From NCBI GenBank assembly GCA_020059765.1, contig JAGVBM010000029.1, positions 1 through 5,112 of the forward strand: 5,112 nucleotides of DNA, read 5' to 3'. Under the pieces are notes generated by a model. The model was given only the letters and a program-made list of their open reading frames with translations, made no database searches and was not told where the DNA came from. The position numbers and the translations under genes were made by a program. Below, piece after piece: positions 1-4,904 of the stretch. Origin of the DNA: Bacillota bacterium. Its GTDB lineage: Bacteria; Bacillota; Bacilli; Tumebacillales; Effusibacillaceae. Numbering within the stretch: the stretch's first letter is position 1; every line of letters starts with the position of its first letter.

Positions 1-203
1 GCGGATTGCTGAATGTCAAATCCGTACACCCGGCCGGTCTCCCCAACCAGCTCTGCCAGAAAAAGCGTATCGTGCCCGTTGCCGACTGTTGCATCAACCG
101 CAACTCCGCCTGCAGTCACCCGTTCCCGCAAATACCATTTTGCCTGCTGCAAGACGGACGGCAGGTTCCAACCCTTATTCTCCCTATTTCGGCCCAAACT
201 CAT
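1..203 (-). CDS. mnmM: YtqB/MnmM-type class I SAM-dependent methyltransferase, N-terminal part
   Basis: Only the first 67 codons are present; the gene runs off the left edge. The protein begins MSLGRNRENKGWNLPSVLQQ. Residues 36-46, VDATVGNGHDT, are a clear SAM-binding motif I of a Rossmann-fold methyltransferase. YGFDIQ at 60-65 is the end of strand 2, whose aspartate would contact the SAM ribose. This combination is typical of the YtqB family (formerly 'putative rRNA methylase'). B. subtilis YtqB, now MnmM, methylates 5-aminomethyl-2-thiouridine at the tRNA wobble position. The ATG overlaps the stop of the upstream radical SAM gene as ATGA, so translation is probably coupled and the two proteins may work in one pathway. 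The C-terminal half cannot be checked, so the exact substrate is inferred from family and context. Confidence 0.88.
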   Translation of the reverse strand, partial: MSLGRNRENKGWNLPSVLQQAKWYLRERVTAGGVAVDATVGNGHDTLFLAELVGETGRVYGFDIQQS

Positions 204-1255
204 AAAACAGTCCCCTTGAATACCGGCAGCTCGACAAAATCAGCCTGCGGATTGGGTAGCGGCTCACCCGGTTTCCAAGGCTCTTTCGGCGTCCAAAGAC
301 GGCCCTGCCAGGTATTGCGGCGCTCCAGTTCCGCATCGATGCCGTTCAACACACCCCACTTGTCCAAACTCCACATGGGACCGATCAGAATATCGGGCGG
401 TCCGTCGCCGGTCAATCGATGAATCACCCTATCCGGCGGCAAGATTTCCAGAATGTCGACGACAAGGCGGATGTATTGGTCTTTTTCAAGAAACTGCAAA
501 GCGCCTTGCTCCCACAGTTTGACAAGCGGCGTGTATTTGAGCAGGTGCAACAGATGAATCTTGATCCCCTGCACCGGCAAGTCGGCAATTGCCCGTGCCG
601 TTTCCATCATGTCTTGTTCCTTTTCACCCGGCAATCCGAGAATCATATGGGAACAAACGCGAATGTTGTGCTTTCGCAGTTTCTCGACCCCGTCAATGTA
701 GGTTTGGTAATCGTGACCGCGATTGATCAACTGGGCGGTGTGTTCATGCACCGTCTGCAAACCCAATTCCACCCACAGGTAGGTCTTTTCGTTCAATTCG
801 GCCAGCAGTTCCACCACATCGTCCGGCAGACAATCGGACCGCGTTGCAATCGACAACCCGACCACGCCCTCCTGCTGGAGTATGGTCTCATACATCTCCC
901 GCAGTTCGTGGGCCGGGGCATACGTGTTGGTGAACGCTTGAAAATATCCCAGGTACTTGGCGTTCGGCCATTTTTGATGCATTTTGTCACGTATCGAGCG
1001 AAACTGGGTTTCCAGCGAGTCCCGCCGATCTCCTGCAAAATCGCCCGATCCTTCCGCCGAACAAAACGTGCAGCCTCCGGTGCCCTTGCTGCCGTCTCGG
1101 TTGGGACACGTAAAGCCTGCGTCGAGCGGTACTTTGAAAATTTTCTCGTGAAAGGTTTGACGCAGATGGTGATTCCAGGTATGGTACCGTTTTTTATGAT
1201 AGCCGTCGCCGCCCCAAAAGAGCGGCGTTCGGTTGCCAGTTGGTTGTGCGGTCAT
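200..1255 (-). CDS. ytqA: YtqA-type radical SAM protein (TIGR01212 family)
   Basis: A 351-residue cytoplasmic iron-sulfur protein of normal length for the family. Near the N-terminus CPNRDGSKGTGGCTFC gives C50-x11-C62-x2-C65, the widely spaced cysteine triad of the YtqA/YhcC group, which should bind the 4Fe-4S cluster that cleaves SAM. Further family motifs follow: YFQAFTNTYAP (104-114), LSIATRSDCLPDDV (134-147), WVELGLQT (161-168), HMILGLPGE (203-211) and HRLTGDGP (279-286). The C-terminal part has the conserved W-x-L-x-K-W-x-V-L-N stretch near 295-304. The ATG at 1255 is chosen because AAGGAGGAGG sits five bases before it; a TTG seven codons upstream would place that site inside the gene. 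It is the first gene of a pair with the methyltransferase. The reaction is not established from sequence; a role in tRNA wobble-uridine modification is inferred from the neighbour and from the Elp3-like radical SAM fold. Confidence 0.93.
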   Translation of the reverse strand: MTAQPTGNRTPLFWGGDGYHKKRYHTWNHHLRQTFHEKIFKVPLDAGFTCPNRDGSKGTGGCTFCSAEGSGDFAGDRRDSLETQFRSIRDKMHQKWPNAKYLGYFQAFTNTYAPAHELREMYETILQQEGVVGLSIATRSDCLPDDVVELLAELNEKTYLWVELGLQTVHEHTAQLINRGHDYQTYIDGVEKLRKHNIRVCSHMILGLPGEKEQDMMETARAIADLPVQGIKIHLLHLLKYTPLVKLWEQGALQFLEKDQYIRLVVDILEILPPDRVIHRLTGDGPPDILIGPMWSLDKWGVLNGIDAELERRNTWQGRLWTPKEPWKPGEPLPNPQADFVELPVFKGTVL

Positions 1256-1260
1256 GCGAA

Positions 1261-1270
1261 CCTCCTCCTT
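1261..1270 (-). promoter_or_regulatory. Ribosome binding site that fixes the ytqA start
   Basis: Read on the minus strand this is AAGGAGGAGG followed by TTCGC and ATG. It is an almost ideal Shine-Dalgarno site for the ATG at 1255 and argues against the in-frame TTG at 1276. Confidence 0.85.
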
Positions 1271-1320
1271 TTCCAACTCCGATGTTTGGCGCGTTCGGTT
1301 TCAAATGTATCCATCGTTTG

Positions 1321-1351
1321 ATTGTATCAAAAAATTCACCTGATTCGTAAA
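1321..1351 (-). promoter_or_regulatory. Candidate promoter of the ytqA-mnmM pair
   Basis: On the minus strand TACAAT (1326-1321) is preceded by TG one base upstream (1329-1328), giving an extended -10 element. A weak -35, TTTACG (1351-1346), lies 19 bases upstream, a long spacing that an extended -10 can tolerate. The element straddles the last codons of the transporter gene and would give a leader of about 60 bases before ytqA. No terminator hairpin is visible between the transporter and ytqA, so read-through from the transporter promoter is also possible. Confidence 0.4.
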
Positions 1352-2223
1352 GGGAATTGAAGGGATGACAATTTCATCCTGCCAGGCCAATTGACCAGAA
1401 AAATTCCGATGAAAATGAAAAAGCTGCCCATCCATACAAACCATGGAATTTCTTCCCCCAAGATCATCCACCCGGATAGTATGCCAAAGAATGGAGCAAG
1501 AAAAAGAAAAGCGCTTGTTTTGCCCGGATCTCCATGTTGCAGCAGATAGAACCAGACGGCAAACTGGACGATCGATCCCATAATCGCCAGCCACAAAATG
1601 GCAAACAGGGACACACCGTTGAAATGAAATTCCAACGGTTCCAGGCTTATACTAACAAGCAAAAGAATGACTCCCCCTGCCAGCATTTGATAGGCTGTCA
1701 GCACCCATACGTCAAACGAAGGCATCCATTTCTTCGCGAGCAACGTGGCAATCGCCCATGATACGGCTCCGAACAACCCGATCCACGTTCCCAACGCCAT
1801 CTGCAAATGAAATCCCATCGCGATGAACACGCCAATAAACCCAAGAAAAACCCCGATCCATTGCATGGGTTTGTAAACGGCTCCCAGAAAAAGGGTTCCC
1901 AATATCACGACAATTAAGGGATTCAGAAAGGTCAATATGGCGGATTCTCCTGCCGTAATCGTCTTCATACTCAAAAAAATAGCTCCCATGACCCCCGCCG
2001 TCTGAAACAATCCGATCAGAACGATTCGCCACCAATCCACGATTCGCTTCGGATGCGGACGTTTCGCGACCAGCAGCGCCATCAGCAGACCGGCAAGCAA
2101 AAAACGGATCGCCGCCAGCAACAGGGGTGAGACGTAGGCCAAGCCAATTTTCACAATGGAGAACGAGGAACCCATTAATGCCGTTGTCAAAATCATCAGT
2201 GAAACAAACAGAACTCGATTCAA
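1336..2223 (-). CDS. EamA/DMT-superfamily transporter (RhaT/YdcZ-like permease)
   Basis: A 295-residue inner-membrane protein of the usual length for two-repeat EamA transporters. Ten hydrophobic helices can be seen at about 4-22, 33-52, 66-84, 93-112, 119-137, 146-163, 172-191, 204-223, 236-253 and 259-278, forming two EamA repeats. Typical features are GSSFSIVKIGL (18-28) in helix 1, the helix 2 arginine (AAIRFLLAG, 37-45), and ESAILTFLNPLIV (93-105) before and in helix 4, with its second-repeat echo TSAFLFLAPFFG (236-247) and LGEEI (255-259). The short C-terminal tail is basic. The family exports or imports small metabolites such as amino acids, nucleosides or drugs; substrate cannot be read from sequence. 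The start is placed at TTG 2223, which has GGAGAGGGGG seven bases upstream. An in-frame ATG at 2253 lacks a ribosome site and lies about where transcription should begin. It is divergent from the flavoenzyme gene, which may share its control region. Confidence 0.9.
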   Translation of the reverse strand: MNRVLFVSLMILTTALMGSSFSIVKIGLAYVSPLLLAAIRFLLAGLLMALLVAKRPHPKRIVDWWRIVLIGLFQTAGVMGAIFLSMKTITAGESAILTFLNPLIVVILGTLFLGAVYKPMQWIGVFLGFIGVFIAMGFHLQMALGTWIGLFGAVSWAIATLLAKKWMPSFDVWVLTAYQMLAGGVILLLVSISLEPLEFHFNGVSLFAILWLAIMGSIVQFAVWFYLLQHGDPGKTSAFLFLAPFFGILSGWMILGEEIPWFVWMGSFFIFIGIFLVNWPGRMKLSSLQFPLRIR

Positions 2224-2230
2224 GATGTTT

Positions 2231-2240
2231 CCCCCTCTCC
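2231..2240 (-). promoter_or_regulatory. Ribosome binding site supporting the TTG start of the transporter
   Basis: On the minus strand GGAGAGGGGG is followed by AAACATC and TTG (2223). Spacing is seven bases. The in-frame ATG at 2253 has only an AT-rich stretch upstream and no such site. Confidence 0.65.
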
Positions 2241-2259
2241 GCTTACTCACCATGCAAAA

Positions 2260-2289
2260 ATTATAAAGCGAGATCGATTCTAAAGAGAA
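2260..2289 (-). promoter_or_regulatory. Candidate sigma-A promoter of the transporter gene
   Basis: A perfect -10 hexamer TATAAT (2265-2260, minus strand) lies 18 bases after a weak -35, TTCTCT (2289-2284, three of six consensus bases). Transcription would start near 2253, leaving a leader of about 30 bases before the TTG start. Confidence 0.5.
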
Positions 2290-2306
2290 ATAAATTTTAT
2301 TGATCG

Positions 2307-2351
2307 GAAGGATCGTTTGTCATGAACAATCACGTGTCATGAAGGATCGTT
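2307..2351. repeat. Paired direct repeats in the transporter/flavoenzyme control region
   Basis: GAAGGATCGTT occurs twice, at 2307-2317 and 2341-2351. Between and overlapping these, TGTCATGAA occurs twice, at 2318-2326 and 2335-2343, with the palindrome CACGTG at 2331-2336. The second TGTCATGAA runs straight into the second GAAGGATCGTT. Such paired copies 17 and 34 bases apart would fall roughly on one face of the helix and suggest binding sites for a regulator, but no regulator is known. Confidence 0.5.
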
Positions 2352-2380
2352 CTCCTCACAGGAATCACTCAGAATGATAG

Positions 2381-2410
2381 TTGGTATTCAGAATCATCAT
2401 TTCCCATTAT
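2381..2410 (+). promoter_or_regulatory. Candidate promoter of the flavoenzyme gene
   Basis: TTGGTA (2381-2386, four of six -35 consensus bases) is followed after 18 bases by CATTAT (2405-2410, four of six -10 bases). Transcription would begin near 2417, about 50 bases before the ATG. Both boxes are imperfect. TCAGAAT occurs at 2369-2375 and again inside the spacer at 2388-2394. Confidence 0.3.
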
Positions 2411-2466
2411 ATCAAGCCCGGTGTATGCTTTGGGCATGAAACCCAGTCGCAGGAAGGAGACCTTTT

Positions 2467-3537
2467 ATGTGGCCCCATACCAAAGTGAGCGAGACGTTAG
2501 GCATCCAATACCCCATCCTGCAAGCGGGCATGGCGGGAGGCGTTACCACCCCGCAACTGGTCGCCGCTGTTTCCAATGCAGGCGGGCTGGGCACGCTGGG
2601 TGCCGGTTATATGTCCCCGGAGCAGATTCGAACTGCCATTCGCGAAATTCGCAGTTTGACCAAACTCCCCTTTGCGGTCAATTTGTTCATTCCGAATGAG
2701 CCATTCGTTTCAACAGAAACGATCGAACAGATGAATCAAATGCTGCAAACGTATCGAACCGAGTTGGGCATTGATTCACCCCCGCGCATTGTGCCATATG
2801 CCGAATCCTTTGATGAGCAAATCGGGGTGATCTTGGAAGAGAAGGTTCCCATCTTCAGTTTTACTTTTGGCATTCCGGATTCCCGCATAATGCAGGAGTT
2901 GAAAGCCAACGAGATACTTGTCAGTGGAACCGCAACCACCGTTCGGGAAGCGCTTATGCTGGAACAAAGCGGGGCAGATATGATCGTGGCCCAAGGAAGC
3001 GAAGCGGGAGGACATCGGGGGACTTTTGCAGCCGCGTTCGATCATGCGCTTATCGGAACAATGGCGCTCGTTCCGCAAATCGTCGATCAGGTGAATGTCC
3101 CTGTGATTGCGTCCGGAGGGATTATGGATGGCCGGGGAATCATGGCGAGTTTGGCATTAGGGGCATCCGGCGTACAAATGGGGACCGCCTTTTTGACCTG
3201 CACGGAAAGCGGAGCGCATCCTGCATACAAACAAGCGATACTGCACAGCACCGAAGAAAGCACGCAGATCACCCGCACTTTTTCGGGCAAACCTGCCCGC
3301 GGGATTCGAAATCGATTCATGGAAGACATGCAGAATGCTCGGCAAGAGATCCCAGCTTACCCCGTCCAAAACGCGCTTACCCGTGACATTCGCCAGGCGG
3401 CTGGCAAGCAAAACAAGCCGGAATACATGTCTCTGTGGGCGGGGCAAGCATCTCCCATGAGCAAACCCCAATCCGTTTCTGACCTGATGAACGGGTTGCT
3501 TGCCCAAGTATCCCAATCTATGCGACAATTCAAGTAA
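2467..3537 (+). CDS. Nitronate monooxygenase / 2-nitropropane dioxygenase-family flavoenzyme
   Basis: A 356-residue soluble FMN-dependent TIM-barrel protein of normal family length. The N-terminal strand YPILQAGMAGGVTTPQL (15-31) is the classic FMN-binding start, followed by VSNAGGLGTLGAG (35-47). AQGSEAGGHRG (175-185) is the family signature and carries His183, matching the catalytic histidine of bacterial nitronate monooxygenases. VPVIASGGIMDGRG (211-224) and GVQMGTAFL (235-243) make the FMN phosphate site. FSGKPARGIRNRFM (272-285) and LWAGQ (323-327) are conserved C-terminal motifs. Members oxidise toxic alkyl nitronates such as propionate 3-nitronate; others are NAD(P)H:quinone reductases or enoyl reductases (FabK-like), which cannot be fully excluded. 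The ATG has AAGGAG seven bases upstream, and the gene ends in tandem TAATAA stops. It looks intact and is divergent from the transporter. Confidence 0.93.
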   Translation: MWPHTKVSETLGIQYPILQAGMAGGVTTPQLVAAVSNAGGLGTLGAGYMSPEQIRTAIREIRSLTKLPFAVNLFIPNEPFVSTETIEQMNQMLQTYRTELGIDSPPRIVPYAESFDEQIGVILEEKVPIFSFTFGIPDSRIMQELKANEILVSGTATTVREALMLEQSGADMIVAQGSEAGGHRGTFAAAFDHALIGTMALVPQIVDQVNVPVIASGGIMDGRGIMASLALGASGVQMGTAFLTCTESGAHPAYKQAILHSTEESTQITRTFSGKPARGIRNRFMEDMQNARQEIPAYPVQNALTRDIRQAAGKQNKPEYMSLWAGQASPMSKPQSVSDLMNGLLAQVSQSMRQFK

Positions 3538-3552
3538 TAAGAGTTCGGATTT

Positions 3553-3569
3553 GACCCGGAGTTCGGGTC
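3553..3569. other. GC-rich hairpin after the flavoenzyme gene
   Basis: GACCCG (3553-3558), loop GAGTT, CGGGTC (3564-3569): a perfect six-pair stem starting 15 bases after the stop codon. No run of T follows on either strand, so it is not a standard intrinsic terminator. It may protect the mRNA end. GAGTTCGG is also directly repeated at 3541-3548 and 3559-3566. Confidence 0.45.
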
Positions 3570-3593
3570 CTAAACGCAATCTTCAATCTGACC

Positions 3594-3611
3594 AACTTTT
3601 CAGCAAAAGTT
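3594..3611. other. AT-rich hairpin between convergent genes
   Basis: AACTTTT (3594-3600), loop CAGC, AAAAGTT (3605-3611): a perfect seven-pair stem with a four-base loop. It overlaps the TAA stop of the minus-strand SnoaL-like remnant and lies between convergent genes, so a bidirectional transcription end is plausible. The stem is weak and no T-run follows beyond it. Confidence 0.35.
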
Positions 3612-3884
3612 ATCTGCCGCCGCCCCTGACCGCCCTTTGGTATGCAGCCAACAAGTCGGGATCATCGATGGAACCGTGATGATGGACTTGTTTCCATCGT
3701 CCTTCGATCAGTTGATAGATCCGGCTGGTTCGTATCGCCAACTGAATATTCGCATCGGCTGTTTGAAAATGGCCCCGTTCCCTGCCGACGGCGTAAAACA
3801 CTTGATCCACCATGTGCAGAGTATAGTCATGGAACTATCGTACAGATCTTCCCTGCCTGTAATGGCTCGTTGTTCAGGTTTCAT
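3610..3884 (-). pseudogene. Broken SnoaL/NTF2-like (DUF4440-type) protein gene, internally deleted and frameshifted
   Basis: The start is convincing: AAGGAG, eight bases, then ATG at 3884, coding MKPEQRAITGREDLYDS. Past about 3835 this frame becomes unrelated sequence and stops after 54 codons. In another frame, open from 3834, the translation resumes as FHDYTLHMVDQVFYAVG, then LAIRTSRIYQL, then RWKQVHHHGSIDDPDLL, ending AAYQRAVRGGGR. The last parts match the C-terminal sheet of SnoaL-like NTF2-fold proteins, where a 'R-x-T/S-x-I-Y...G-x-W-K-x-V-H-x-H' pattern is usual. Joined, the pieces give about 91 residues against a usual 120-150, so some 40-60 residues of the N-terminal half appear lost with a change of frame. 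A 67-codon reading frame from ATG 3813 remains but has no ribosome site. Members of this fold are varied small enzymes or binding proteins. The gene is divergent from the LysR regulator, whose target it may have been. A sequencing error could explain a frameshift but not the missing segment. Confidence 0.68.
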
Positions 3885-3892
3885 GATTCAGT

Positions 3893-3898
3893 CTCCTT
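3893..3898 (-). promoter_or_regulatory. Ribosome binding site of the broken SnoaL-like gene
   Basis: AAGGAG on the minus strand, eight bases before the ATG at 3884. It identifies 3884 as the original start although the following frame no longer reads through to the conserved domain. Confidence 0.75.
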
Positions 3899-3918
3899 TT
3901 TGTGTCTGATGTTTTCCT

Positions 3919-3935
3919 GCACACGGGCAGTGTGC
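3919..3935. promoter_or_regulatory. Perfect dyad in the leader of the SnoaL-like gene, possible operator
   Basis: GCACACgggcaGTGTGC: two six-base arms around a five-base centre. It lies just downstream of the expected transcription start of the minus-strand promoter and ahead of the ribosome site. It could be a repressor operator or a leader hairpin; sequence alone does not decide. It does not have the ATC-N9-GAT form expected for LysR. Confidence 0.5.
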
Positions 3936-3945
3936 CGTTAAACCC

Positions 3946-3974
3946 ATCATACAGAGAGTGGGACTGTATGTGAA
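3946..3974 (-). promoter_or_regulatory. Strong sigma-A promoter of the SnoaL-like gene
   Basis: On the minus strand TTCACA (3974-3969, five of six) is followed by exactly 17 bases and TATGAT (3951-3946, five of six). Transcription would start near 3939. This is the best-matching promoter in the window, yet it drives a gene that looks broken. Confidence 0.65.
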
Positions 3975-3995
3975 ACGAATGGTATCGATCCGACC

Positions 3996-4022
3996 TATCA
4001 TTCCTATTGATGTCCAATCAAT
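3996..4022. promoter_or_regulatory. Probable LysR operator with overlapping inverted repeats
   Basis: ATCA-N7-TGAT at 3997-4011 fits the LysR consensus T-N11-A in its ATC-N9-GAT form. It shares its right half with a second perfect dyad, ATTGATgtccaATCAAT (4006-4022). A possible lysR -10 box, TATCAT (3996-4001, five of six, no good -35), overlaps the first half-site. Binding there would block lysR transcription, in line with the autorepression common in this family, and could also act on the divergent promoter about 25-50 bases away. Confidence 0.5.
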
Positions 4023-4033
4023 CACTTGACGAC

Positions 4034-4040
4034 GGGAGGG
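4034..4040 (+). promoter_or_regulatory. Ribosome binding site setting the TTG start of the LysR gene
   Basis: GGGAGGG lies six bases before TTG 4047. The spacer begins with CCTCC, which is complementary to the ribosome site itself (GGAGGGCCTCC, 4035-4045), so a tight four-pair hairpin could mask it. A farther TTG at 4026 has no ribosome site upstream. Confidence 0.7.
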
Positions 4041-4046
4041 CCTCCA

Positions 4047-4904
4047 TTGGACAGCGGAGATTTAAAAATCTTTCAGGCAGTGGCCGAGGAAGGAAGCATC
4101 ACGAAAGCGGCGAACCGCTTGAATTATGTGCAATCAAATGTGACCGCCAGAATTCAACAACTGGAAGCCGAACTGCAAACCATACTCTTTTATCGGCACA
4201 GTCGCGGCATGATCCTGACTCCAACCGGCAAAACGTTGTTGGAATACGCGGTTAAAATCCGCCACCTCCTGGACGAAGCGCATAAAGCGGTGCATGATTC
4301 TCCGATTCCGAAAGGCAGTTTGTCGATCGGTTCACTTGAAACAACGGCTGCGGTGAGACTGCCAGCGATTCTGGCCTCTTATCACAAGCAATACCCCGAA
4401 GTTGAACTGTCTCTTCTGACAGGCCCCACGGAACAGCTGGTGGAACAAGTTCTTCGCTATGAATTGGACGGGGCATTCGTGAGTGGTCCGATCGAGCATC
4501 CGGAACTGCAGCAGGAACGCGTTTTTGAAGAAGAGTTGGTGCTCGTTTCGGAAGCGGCAGAGACTGATTTTGAAACTGCAAGAAGAAAAAGTGTGCTTGT
4601 TTTTCGCAAGGGCTGTTCCTATCGGGGCAAACTTGAAGAATGGTTGATTGCAGAAGGCATCTTCCCGGTCAAAAGCATGGAATTCGGTACGTTGGAAGCC
4701 ATTTTGGGAGGGATTGCGGCAGGCTTGGGAGTCTCTCTCCTGCCCAAGTCGCTGATCAACAAACTCGAGGTAGAAGGAACGGTTCGATCCTACCCGATTC
4801 CAGCCGTATTTGGCAAAGCCACAACCGTGTTTGTCCATCGACGCGATCTGTTGGTTACCACTGCATTTCAGAAATTCATCGAGTTTTTGAAACATTTTGG
4901 CTGA
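4047..4904 (+). CDS. LysR-family transcriptional regulator (YofA-like)
   Basis: A 285-residue cytoplasmic DNA-binding protein, close to the family's usual 290-300. The N-terminus MDSGDLKIFQAVAEEGSITK followed by AANRLNYVQSNVTARIQQLE is the LysR winged helix-turn-helix, with the recognition helix around residues 27-40. LFYRHSRGMILTPTGKTLLEYA (47-68; only the pattern matters) is the conserved wing and start of the linker helix. From about 91 (GSLSIGSLETTAAVRLP) begins the two-lobed effector-binding domain, with the usual AILGGIAAGLGVSLLP segment at 218-233. The opening resembles B. subtilis YofA and related Bacillales regulators, but the ligand cannot be read from sequence. TTG 4047 is chosen because GGGAGGG lies six bases upstream and because the family typically begins M-x-S-x-D-L. 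It is divergent from the SnoaL-like remnant, and LysR-type inverted repeats lie in the shared control region. Confidence 0.94.
   Translation: MDSGDLKIFQAVAEEGSITKAANRLNYVQSNVTARIQQLEAELQTILFYRHSRGMILTPTGKTLLEYAVKIRHLLDEAHKAVHDSPIPKGSLSIGSLETTAAVRLPAILASYHKQYPEVELSLLTGPTEQLVEQVLRYELDGAFVSGPIEHPELQQERVFEEELVLVSEAAETDFETARRKSVLVFRKGCSYRGKLEEWLIAEGIFPVKSMEFGTLEAILGGIAAGLGVSLLPKSLINKLEVEGTVRSYPIPAVFGKATTVFVHRRDLLVTTAFQKFIEFLKHFG

Noticed and set aside
419..1321. Long plus-strand open frame of 300 codons
   Set aside because: It lies antisense to the radical SAM gene, whose cysteine motif and family signatures are clear; the plus-strand translation has no recognisable domain and no ribosome site.
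2421..2466. Leader peptide, small hairpins or riboswitch ahead of the flavoenzyme
   Set aside because: A four-codon frame (ATG at 2425, TGA at 2437) and four-pair stems around ATGC/GCAT and TGGG/CCCA are present, but all are short and expected by chance; no known riboswitch pattern is visible.
3157..3579. Minus-strand open frame of 140 codons
   Set aside because: It is a shadow of the flavoenzyme C-terminus; the sense strand carries conserved SGG, MGTAF and LWAGQ motifs.
3553..3611. Intrinsic terminator for the convergent genes
   Set aside because: Two hairpins are present, but neither is followed by a T-run on either strand. They were recorded only as hairpins.
4332..4895. Minus-strand open frame of 187 codons
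   Set aside because: It is antisense to the effector-binding domain of the LysR gene, is rich in phenylalanine, cysteine and arginine without a domain pattern, and lacks a start signal.
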